From assembly GCF_000246855.1 (NCBI RefSeq), contig NC_016609.1:868001-932000 (forward strand): a stretch of DNA of 64,000 nt, read 5' to 3'. Shown piece by piece: positions 8,734 through 16,736 of this stretch. The notes below the pieces were generated by a model, which was not told where the DNA came from, ran no database searches, and saw nothing but the letters and a program-made list of their open reading frames with translations. Made by a program: the position numbers and the translations under genes. Source of the stretch: Niastella koreensis GR20-10 (GTDB lineage Bacteria > Bacteroidota > Bacteroidia > Chitinophagales > Chitinophagaceae). Position 1 is the stretch's first letter. The number at the start of each line of letters is the position of its first letter.

Positions 8734-10194
8734 TTATTGAACAACCGGTTCCAGCCGGATGTAATCGAGGAACAGGGAATTTTGATTCTGGTTGCTTGAA
8801 CTGGGCGCTATGTCGGCACTTACCAGGTACAGATCGAGCAGCCCGTTGGTATAGCCGGTTACGATATAATCACCTATATAGTCTTCGGTGTATACATTGT
8901 AGGGCACATTTCTATAAGCAAATGTTTTATCGTCTGCCGTGCCCAGGGCCAGGCGCTGGTTCAGGGTATTGTTCCAGCGGTTATTGTAGGTAGCCCAGTA
9001 TACCCTGTACCTGGTGGAGTATACATCACGGAGCTGGTACCGCACATACCATTTGTTTACGCCATGGTTGTAAGCATACAGATCGCTGAAGGTTTGGCCG
9101 TTGTTGGGATTAATCAACGTGCGCAGGTAAATGGGCGTTCTTGACCCGTTGCTGGTGCCCAGGTAATTTTCGCCCTGGATCACAAAGGGCCGGATGCGCG
9201 CCGGTACCGATACATTCATATCGCTCAATACATACACATACCCGTTGCTGGTACGGTAGCTGGCCAGGATAGCCGATTTATTGATGGGCACCACGGTGCC
9301 GAATTTCGACTGGATCTGGGTGGGTAACTGATCGGGGGAATAAGCGCCCTCGATGGCCATATCCCTGGCCGTACAAAAACGCGCCCAGGATACGGTAGAA
9401 TCCACCGTTGATGTTTTGAAGAACGTATCCAGCTTGGCCCTTTCTTTATCCCAGGTGGTATTGTTCATCAAAAACACCGTATACTGTTTTGCTTCGTTGT
9501 TTACATTGTATACACTGTCAAGGAACACCGGGATCTTCACTGTGTCGGTACCCGGTTTGTAAATGGGGGCGCCGGTGGTGGGGTCAATGCCGATTACAAC
9601 GGCATTGGTGGTATCGCGTTTACTCTTTACAAAATCCCGCAGAAACCTGGCCATGTTATTGCCGCCAGTTTTTAAGCTGTCGATAATTTCCCAGCAATTC
9701 AACGCCGGGGCAGCGGCTGCCGTGATGGTATTTAACACGCCATTGGAAGCCAGTCCGTCTTTGTCGTAGATGGGCGCCTCTTCAAAAGAAGTAGGTTTTA
9801 CTATAACGTACTTGCCATCTATGAGGGGCAAACGCTGAGCGCCTGCCTGTAACTGATCGCTGTAATAAGCTAAATGGGCAATGTGATGGGCCACAAACTG
9901 TTTTAATTTTTTATCATCGTTGCTGATGGTGGCATCTATGGTCTTCAACGCATCATCATTAGGCGCCCAAACCGTAAATGATCTGTTTAATTGTAACGTA
10001 TCGGCATAACCAGTTTTTACCAGGTAACCGGCGAATAGACGCAATGAAGGGTCTGCCGCGATTTTCTGATACAGGTTTTGGGTAAGGTCTGAATTGTTTA
10101 TTTTATTGTGATCGTCCCACTTACGGGTACAGGATAGTTGTGAAGCGCTCCACAGAAACACTACAAAAGCAATCAGTTTGTTTTTTGTCAGCAT
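8734..10194 (-). CDS. FAS1 (fasciclin) lipoprotein with C-terminal carbohydrate-binding-like sandwich (operon gene 5)
   Basis: A 486-residue lipoprotein. Start ATG chosen at 10192-10194 (MLTKNKLIAF) because it gives a proper lipoprotein signal with SASQLSC, cysteine 22, and avoids overlapping the upstream gene. The first FAS1 domain (about 35-190) has the H1 motif FTVWAPNDDALK and a later helix-loop region. A second, weaker FAS1-like stretch spans about 200-330. The last 150 residues are beta-rich with many Tyr, Trp and Asn and end in FLDYIRLEP, the pattern of CBM6-like jelly rolls. FAS1 domains mediate adhesion or ligand contact in other organisms; here I infer a surface accessory of the adjacent SusC/SusD pair. 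No catalytic motif seen. Confidence 0.85.
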   Translation of the reverse strand: MLTKNKLIAFVVFLWSASQLSCTRKWDDHNKINNSDLTQNLYQKIAADPSLRLFAGYLVKTGYADTLQLNRSFTVWAPNDDALKTIDATISNDDKKLKQFVAHHIAHLAYYSDQLQAGAQRLPLIDGKYVIVKPTSFEEAPIYDKDGLASNGVLNTITAAAAPALNCWEIIDSLKTGGNNMARFLRDFVKSKRDTTNAVVIGIDPTTGAPIYKPGTDTVKIPVFLDSVYNVNNEAKQYTVFLMNNTTWDKERAKLDTFFKTSTVDSTVSWARFCTARDMAIEGAYSPDQLPTQIQSKFGTVVPINKSAILASYRTSNGYVYVLSDMNVSVPARIRPFVIQGENYLGTSNGSRTPIYLRTLINPNNGQTFSDLYAYNHGVNKWYVRYQLRDVYSTRYRVYWATYNNRWNNTLNQRLALGTADDKTFAYRNVPYNVYTEDYIGDYIVTGYTNGLLDLYLVSADIAPSSSNQNQNSLFLDYIRLEPVVQ

Positions 10195-10225
10195 AACACG
10201 TATAGAATTAGAAATCAACTTTACT

Positions 10226-11908
10226 TTAATACACCAAGGAGCCATCGGTGGCGAACTTGGGCGAATACTGGTCCTGGGTTTCCGGAATAAAATGGATCAT
10301 ATCCAGCCAGCTTGCCGATGTTTTCGGTGACACCTCCGTGGTAACAAATCTTATTTTATGCCGGCCTGTGGTTAGTATCTCCACCGTACCTAACAGTTTG
10401 GAGGCCATATGATCTGCGGTGCTGGCGCCTACGTAATACCGCTTCCAGCCCTGTGCTCTTACCTGGTCTTCTGTCAATGTTTTACCATAATTATAATCGC
10501 CGAAGGAGAAGGTGCGGGGCAGTAAAACGCCGTCTACCCAGGTTTGCATCCCCAGCCCGGTATTGGCGTTATTCGAGCGCCAGCAAACCCATACTTTGTA
10601 CCGGCCTTTGATGATCAGGGGCGTGGTAAATTCGATCCAGTTCATCTGGCCGGCGGTTGTTTTTAAATAGCTTAACCCAAGCCGGTCGTTCCAGTAGAAA
10701 AGGTCTTTGGCGCCGGGGTTGTTACACAAATAATCAACGGTACCTGCGGGCCAGGTAACATCTTTCAGATCGCCCACCTGGAAGGTGACGCTTTTGCCGC
10801 CTTTTCTGAAAATGGAAGTCAGTTTCATGATCTCGGGTTGTTCACACACATCCCAGTATACTGCTGTGGGATACCTCACTTTTATGTACAGGTTATTATT
10901 CAGGTCGTGCAGTACGCCGTTGATACAGGCTATATCGCTGTATGGCCTGTTTACCAGGGCGCTGTCTGTTACGCCGTTGGTGGTTTCATAGTTCACCAGT
11001 ACATTCTCGCCTTTTAATACCGTGGTAATTACTTCCTGCGGCACCAGGGTTTCATGGGAAGGCGACATCACCAGGTCGGCGGTGAATTTAAGCCCGGTGA
11101 GAATATGATACGCCATGTACATGTTCAAACTGTCCTTAGGGTCGGTGATGTTGGCGCCCGGTTTGGTATATTTTGCTTTCAGGTCGTTGAGGGTGAAAAT
11201 GTTCTGGGCGGCAAAAACGGCATTGGACTGGGCCAGCACCGTATACCAGTTGGGGGTGGTGTCGTTTTTATAGGTCAGCTTTTGAATGGCGGCGCCTACA
11301 CCGGTGGCATCGAGCGCTTCCACAAAAAGCGAGTAGTTGTTGTTCTCTTTTAATTTCTGGTACAGCGTTTTACTGCTGGGGATCAGTACATGGTCTATGG
11401 AATGCAGGATGCCGTTGCCGGTATGAATGTTAGGCTGCAATATGATGGCGCGCCGGTTAACGATGTACCGCGAAACGCCGTTCTCATTATTCACACTGGT
11501 AATAAGATATTCCCCGTGCATGGTGGGCACCGGTAATTTACCATCGGTAAAAGAAGGAGTGGAAATAGTGTCTCCCAACACGTGATACTTTACCATCGTC
11601 TTCAGATCATCTACACTGATCTCATCGATGGAGGTTTTACCAATTTCCTGCAGGTAGCTTTTCATGGCATCGTTGGTGGGGGCAAACAGGGTATAGGTGC
11701 CATAGGCATTCATATACGAAGCCGTACCCGATTTCTCCAGTACTTTAATGAACTCGGAGTAAGTGTCCGGGTACTTTTGCAGGTAACCCACCAGGTTGGT
11801 ATCGTCGGTGGTGAGCGTGGCAATGTTCAGTTTTTTACATTGCGACAAACCAACTAAAATAAGGGTGAAAACGATAGCCGTTGCAAGGGGCTTGATTAAT
11901 TTTTTCAT
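10226..11908 (-). CDS. Two-FAS1 lipoprotein with C-terminal carbohydrate-binding-like sandwich (operon gene 4)
   Basis: A 560-residue lipoprotein. Start ATG chosen at 11906-11908 (MKKLIKPLAT), giving lipobox GLSQC with cysteine 24 and a 22-base gap after the SusD stop. FAS1 domain 1 (about 35-190) has YTLFAPTNDAM, the YH motif in VKYHVLGD and the H2 motif NGILHSIDHVLIP. Domain 2 (about 195-350) has VLAQSNAVFAA, AYHILTG and NGVLHDLNN. Residues from about 360 form a beta-rich module with IKGRYKVWVCW and a final RHKIRFVTTEV ... WLDMIHFIP, which looks like a CBM6/35-type galactose-binding fold. It has the same architecture as the next gene, so the two are probably old paralogues. Confidence 0.87.
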   Translation of the reverse strand: MKKLIKPLATAIVFTLILVGLSQCKKLNIATLTTDDTNLVGYLQKYPDTYSEFIKVLEKSGTASYMNAYGTYTLFAPTNDAMKSYLQEIGKTSIDEISVDDLKTMVKYHVLGDTISTPSFTDGKLPVPTMHGEYLITSVNNENGVSRYIVNRRAIILQPNIHTGNGILHSIDHVLIPSSKTLYQKLKENNNYSLFVEALDATGVGAAIQKLTYKNDTTPNWYTVLAQSNAVFAAQNIFTLNDLKAKYTKPGANITDPKDSLNMYMAYHILTGLKFTADLVMSPSHETLVPQEVITTVLKGENVLVNYETTNGVTDSALVNRPYSDIACINGVLHDLNNNLYIKVRYPTAVYWDVCEQPEIMKLTSIFRKGGKSVTFQVGDLKDVTWPAGTVDYLCNNPGAKDLFYWNDRLGLSYLKTTAGQMNWIEFTTPLIIKGRYKVWVCWRSNNANTGLGMQTWVDGVLLPRTFSFGDYNYGKTLTEDQVRAQGWKRYYVGASTADHMASKLLGTVEILTTGRHKIRFVTTEVSPKTSASWLDMIHFIPETQDQYSPKFATDGSLVY

Positions 11909-11930
11909 ATAAGCAGGTTTTGTTGGGAGC

Positions 11931-13418
11931 TTATTGGTAAAAGGGGTTTTGTTCAAGGTTTTTGTCGGTACTCAGCTCATAGAAGTAAACCGGGAAGTAA
12001 TGGCTGTTATGGTCCCGGTACTTGTTCAGCGCCGATTGCTGCCGTTCGGGCGGCACGGCGGTTCTTACCATATCCAGGATGATATCCAGCCGGGCGTAAT
12101 TATTTCTTTTGGCATTCCGCAATACGTCGTACCAGCGTTTACCTTCAAACGAAAACTCCCGGGCCCTTTCTGCCACAATAAAATCAGTTACCTGGTCAAC
12201 GCTGTTGGGGTCGGGCGCCGGGTCGGTTGCGGGCTGGGCATGGCTGCGGCGTCTTACATCGTATAATAGTTTTAAGGCTTCAGGGCCCCGGCCCAACTGG
12301 TTGAGCGCTTCCGCTTTCATCAGCAGGATGTCGGCATACCGGTAAACGATCCAGTGATTATAGGAGGCGTCGGCAGTTGCATCGAAGAGGAATTTTGAGA
12401 TGAGGTTACTGCTGCTGATCACCGAGGCGCCATCGGCCCGGTAATCTATACTGTCGGGGTTTACGTAGTCGATGGTATAAATAGTTTCCATCACGGCGTC
12501 GGAAGCCTGGTACCTTCTTTTGGTGGTAGTGAACATGGGATAGAAGGGGTTCAGCGCTTCTTTGCTATACTGGAACTCGAAGATGGATTCGTTGGAATTA
12601 CCGAGGTCATAGATCTGGTAGAAAAAATTCCGGTTGGTGATAAGCCCGAACCGGCCGGAGTTGATCACATTGTCGCAGGCAGTGATACAATCATTGTATT
12701 TATCCATCCACAGGTATACATCTGCCATCAGGGAGTAAATGGTATATTTTGTAACCCGGCCTTTGTCGGAAGCGGTGTTGCCATAGGTGAAAACCGCGGT
12801 CATTTCCGCTGTCTTCAGGTCGTTCACGATCTGGTCCAACACTTCGGCCTGTTTGCTCTTGGGCAATTGTTCCAGCTGGTCGTCGCTGGTGGTGGCGTTC
12901 AGTTTCAAGGGCACATCGCCAAAACTGCGCACCAGGTAAAAATACATCAGGGCGCGGATGGTATACGCTTCGGACAGGTACGAGCCCAGTTGCTCCTGGG
13001 TAAGGGTTTTATCTTTTGTGAGCACCCCGGGCGCCAGTTTTATCACTGTGTTGCAATAGTTGATGGTCCGGTAAATGCCGCGCCAGTTTACGATGGTGTT
13101 GGTCGATTGCAGGTTTACGTTATAGATATCTATATCATAATTGGTGGCGCCGTTTGACGGGATTACCATATCGCCCCGCAGTTCGCCCCACATAAACAGG
13201 TATTCGGCCATGCTGCGGTCTGTGATCCCGGGCGGATTGCCAATGAGGGAGGCATAAATGCCGTTCACTGCCGACGCCAGTTGTTCCTTGGTTTGCCAGA
13301 AGGTATCGCCTACAATGCCGTCACTCGGTTTAAGGGTGAGCCATTTTTTGCAGGAAGTGGCGCCCGTAACCAGCAGCAGCGTAAAGAAAGCGAGATGTAT
13401 TTTCCTAAGCGTGTTCAT
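11931..13418 (-). CDS. SusD/RagB-family nutrient-binding lipoprotein (operon gene 3)
   Basis: A 495-residue SusD homologue. Signal peptide with lipobox GATSC, cysteine 23, then KKWLTLKPSDGIVGDTFW, the usual SusD mature start. SusD helices include YTIRALMYFYLVRSFGDVPL, and the C-terminus has FIVAERAREFSFEGKRWYDVLR. It starts 13 bases after the SusC stop (translationally close) and would form a pedal-bin complex with it. Ligand unknown. Confidence 0.94.
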   Translation of the reverse strand: MNTLRKIHLAFFTLLLVTGATSCKKWLTLKPSDGIVGDTFWQTKEQLASAVNGIYASLIGNPPGITDRSMAEYLFMWGELRGDMVIPSNGATNYDIDIYNVNLQSTNTIVNWRGIYRTINYCNTVIKLAPGVLTKDKTLTQEQLGSYLSEAYTIRALMYFYLVRSFGDVPLKLNATTSDDQLEQLPKSKQAEVLDQIVNDLKTAEMTAVFTYGNTASDKGRVTKYTIYSLMADVYLWMDKYNDCITACDNVINSGRFGLITNRNFFYQIYDLGNSNESIFEFQYSKEALNPFYPMFTTTKRRYQASDAVMETIYTIDYVNPDSIDYRADGASVISSSNLISKFLFDATADASYNHWIVYRYADILLMKAEALNQLGRGPEALKLLYDVRRRSHAQPATDPAPDPNSVDQVTDFIVAERAREFSFEGKRWYDVLRNAKRNNYARLDIILDMVRTAVPPERQQSALNKYRDHNSHYFPVYFYELSTDKNLEQNPFYQ

Positions 13419-13431
13419 TGCGTTCGTTTGT

Positions 13432-16400
13432 TTAGAAGGTGGTTGATAAACCGATGGTATATGTTTTTGAAGGCGGGGTCATGGAGTTGTCCTGCGCCAC
13501 GCGGAACGGATCACTGCCTCTTACCGAAACTTCAGGGTCCTGGCCGGTATATTTGGTAAAGGTCAACAGGTTCTCGGCCGTGAAATAGCAGCTGAAACCG
13601 GAGAGTTTTAATCTGCTCAATGCCTTTGACGGGAAGGTGTACCGAACAGTGGCGGAGCGCAGCCGCAGGAAAGAACCATCTTCTACATACCGGTTGCTGC
13701 CCAGGTAATTATAACCGGTTGCCCAAACCGCTCTTGGGATATCGGTGACATCGCCTTCTTTGCGCCATCTTCTCAGCACCGCGGTGCTTTGGTTATCGAA
13801 GTTGTACATGGAAGTGGTGGTCATTTTGGTGCCGTTTATCAGGTCCTGGCCAAGGCGGTAGTTACAGAAAACGGTCACACGCAGCAAGCCTTTCCAGCTG
13901 AAGGTGGGGCCAAAACCACCGGTAAACCTGGGGTTGCCATTACCGAGGTACACCACATCCATATAGTTGATATTGCCGTCGTGGTTGATGTCTTCATAAA
14001 TGGCATCGCCCGGTTGAAACTGGTAATCGACAGTTGGGTAATTGAAACGCATGTAAATGATCTGGCCGTTGGGGCCTATGATCTGTTGTCCTTTTCCGTC
14101 TTTGGCGATGGTGGCGTTTTTGTCGGCATATACGCCTTTGTACCGGAAGCCATAGAAGGAGCCAAAGGGATTGTTTTCCTGCAACAGCGATTTGTACTGG
14201 CCGTTGGCTTCTATATTTCCTTTCTGGCGGGGATAGTATTCAGAGATCTTACGGATGATGTTGTCGTTGTGGGCAATGTTGAAGTTGAATTCGATGCTGT
14301 AGTTCTTCTTTTTAACCAGCACGGCATTCAGGTTTACTTCCCAGCCCTGGTTATCCATGGTGCCCACGTTCATATCCACTTTATCAAAACCGGTAAAGGA
14401 AGAGATCTGTAAACCGGGTGAATACATATGGTCTATCCGGTTGCGGTACAGGTCAACATCCATATTGATGCGCCGGTTCAGCCCAATGAGGGTGAAACCC
14501 AGGTTGGCGCCTTTGTTTATTTCCCAGGAAAGGTTGTTCAATTGCATCCGGGATGGATAAATAGCGCTCTGGCCCAGGTATGAGTAGGAGTAGGTGCTGT
14601 AGGTATTGTAGAAAGTATAATCGTCTTTTGGTTCGCGGCCCGAGTGACCGTAACTGCCGCGAATGCTGAGGTCGTTGATCCATTTCTGAAATGGTTTCAT
14701 AAACCATTCTTCACTCATGCGCCAGCGGGCCGATACCGATGGGAAGTAACCATACCGGTGGCTGGGGCCAAACTTGGAGTTGCCATCCATACGGGCAGCC
14801 GCGTTGAAAATATAGCGGTCTTTAAAAGAATACTGTCCGTTTACCAGGGCGCCGATTGACCGGGACTGGATCTGGGTGGAGGTGAGGTTCAGATCGGGAT
14901 TGGCGGTACGGGAAGGTACGGAAGGGTCCTGCAGATCGGTAGAGGCGGTATTGGAGGTCTGCGCCTGGTGCGATACGTATTTGTAATCGCTGGTAAGGAA
15001 AGTAGAGAACAGGATCAGCTTGTGGTTCTCTGTCAGGTGCGGCGTATAGGTAAGACTTGTTTTTGATTGTACGCTGAAGGCGTCTGCATCGCCATCGTAT
15101 ACGCGGTTCACACTGGTTTCCGTCCACGGCCGGCCGGTAGCTATCTGCGGTAAAAATGATTTGTTCTTGGTATTGTTGATATCGAACTGGATATCGAAGC
15201 TGGCAAACAACACGGCCGGTTTTATATCATACTGCAGGGTAAAGTGCGGAATAACCCGTTCGGAAATAATATTGCGGTAAGCGGCCTTGGCCATGGCCAC
15301 GGGGTTAACGGTGCCTATTACGGTGTTATTGCTGCTTATGCCGCCGTATTGCCCCTGTACGTTGGCCGCCGGTGAAAAAAAGTTAGGGGTCTGGTTGCCG
15401 TACTCATCGTATTCATACACGCTCATGTTCGGCATTTTTTTATAGGCTATCTCCAGCAGGTTATCGGCATAGTTGCGTTTGTTGGCCGAGTGTGAATACG
15501 ACAGGTCGGTTCTGAAACGGATGCGGTCAGACACGGTATAATCGAGGTTGATGCGGCTGTTGATGCGCTTGAGGTCATTCCCGATAGTGGTGCCGGTTTG
15601 GCCGGTATAATCGAGTGACGTGAAGTAACGGGCTTTTTTACCGCCACCGTTCATCGACAGGTTATGGCTCTGGATAAAACCTGTTTGGCGGATAGCATCT
15701 ACCCAATTGGTATTGTTGCTGTAATTATGATACCAGTATGGATCGGTAGGATCGTATTGAAATTCTTTTTGGGTTTGTGTGTTGAGCGGAACGCCGTTGC
15801 GGTTCATCACCATTTCAGGGATCAGCATGGAGTACTGGTCGCCGGTAAGCATGGGAATAGCGGAAGGCGCCTGGGTCATAGACGTTTTAAAAGTATAGGT
15901 TAACTGTGGTTTGCCTATTTTACCGCGTTTGGTGGTAATAAGCAATACCCCGCCTGCTGCGCGGGCGCCCCATACGGCGGTGGCGGCGGCATCTTTCAGC
16001 ACGGTAATATCTTTGATGTCGGACGGCGCAATGTTCAGCAGGGCTGCATAACCCTGTTCATCGGCAGTTCCAAAGTTGAAATCGGAAGGGATGGTTGTTT
16101 CATACGGCATTCCATCTACTACGATCAGTGGGTTGTCGGAGGAGTTGATGGAGGAAGTACCACGGATCTTGATACTCATGGCTGCGCCGGGGTCGCCCGA
16201 GCTGGCGGTGATATCAAGACCTGGTAACCGGCCCTGCAACGCCTGGTCGATGGAGGTAGACTGCATTTCTTCCATTTCCTTGGCGCTGATAGTCGCGGAG
16301 GCGAATGTGCGGTCGCGTTCGGAGATCGCCATCATGCCGTTGTCGGTTTTTTTATCGGCTACCACAATGATCTCATCCATGTCTGCTTTTACCGGCAGCT

Positions 16401-16716
16401 GTACATTGATAGCTGTACGGCCCGAAATGTTTTGGGTTACCGTCTGGTGACCGATGTAGGAAACCGAGATCTTGTTTTTTGGGTTCGAGATGCGGAGCGC
16501 AAAGTTGCCGTCTATATCGGTAGACACCCCGCGAACAATCCGGTCGTCTTTATCAATTTCAGTTACGGAGGCGCCATGGATCGGTGTTTTGTCGCGGCCG
16601 GTAGTAACCTTACCGAGAATGATTACAGGTGAGGTTTGCGCCTGCAGGTTACCAACAGGAATAAGGGCAACCAGAAGCATTATCAGGATTGAACCGGGTG
16701 AAAAGAAATTCTTCAT
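13432..16716 (-). CDS. SusC/RagA TonB-linked outer-membrane transporter (operon gene 2)
   Basis: A 1094-residue TonB-dependent importer. Signal peptide ends near GNLQAQT. A carboxypeptidase-regulatory-like domain (about 30-120) is followed by DEIIVVADKKTDNG in place of the common VVVGYG box, then a standard plug (ALQGRLPGLDI, SIKIRGTSSINSSDNPLIVV, DIKDITVLKDAAATAVWGAR) and the barrel ending YTIGLSTTF. It is 20 bases downstream of the first FAS1 gene and 13 bases upstream of its SusD. Confidence 0.94.
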   Translation of the reverse strand: MKNFFSPGSILIMLLVALIPVGNLQAQTSPVIILGKVTTGRDKTPIHGASVTEIDKDDRIVRGVSTDIDGNFALRISNPKNKISVSYIGHQTVTQNISGRTAINVQLPVKADMDEIIVVADKKTDNGMMAISERDRTFASATISAKEMEEMQSTSIDQALQGRLPGLDITASSGDPGAAMSIKIRGTSSINSSDNPLIVVDGMPYETTIPSDFNFGTADEQGYAALLNIAPSDIKDITVLKDAAATAVWGARAAGGVLLITTKRGKIGKPQLTYTFKTSMTQAPSAIPMLTGDQYSMLIPEMVMNRNGVPLNTQTQKEFQYDPTDPYWYHNYSNNTNWVDAIRQTGFIQSHNLSMNGGGKKARYFTSLDYTGQTGTTIGNDLKRINSRINLDYTVSDRIRFRTDLSYSHSANKRNYADNLLEIAYKKMPNMSVYEYDEYGNQTPNFFSPAANVQGQYGGISSNNTVIGTVNPVAMAKAAYRNIISERVIPHFTLQYDIKPAVLFASFDIQFDINNTKNKSFLPQIATGRPWTETSVNRVYDGDADAFSVQSKTSLTYTPHLTENHKLILFSTFLTSDYKYVSHQAQTSNTASTDLQDPSVPSRTANPDLNLTSTQIQSRSIGALVNGQYSFKDRYIFNAAARMDGNSKFGPSHRYGYFPSVSARWRMSEEWFMKPFQKWINDLSIRGSYGHSGREPKDDYTFYNTYSTYSYSYLGQSAIYPSRMQLNNLSWEINKGANLGFTLIGLNRRINMDVDLYRNRIDHMYSPGLQISSFTGFDKVDMNVGTMDNQGWEVNLNAVLVKKKNYSIEFNFNIAHNDNIIRKISEYYPRQKGNIEANGQYKSLLQENNPFGSFYGFRYKGVYADKNATIAKDGKGQQIIGPNGQIIYMRFNYPTVDYQFQPGDAIYEDINHDGNINYMDVVYLGNGNPRFTGGFGPTFSWKGLLRVTVFCNYRLGQDLINGTKMTTTSMYNFDNQSTAVLRRWRKEGDVTDIPRAVWATGYNYLGSNRYVEDGSFLRLRSATVRYTFPSKALSRLKLSGFSCYFTAENLLTFTKYTGQDPEVSVRGSDPFRVAQDNSMTPPSKTYTIGLSTTF

Positions 16717-16736
16717 AAGTCAGTTTTACAAAATGA

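Noticed and set aside
13789-14412. 207-residue plus-strand frame inside the SusC gene
   Set aside because: Fully antisense to a well-supported SusC; low-complexity Val-rich translation with no known motif.
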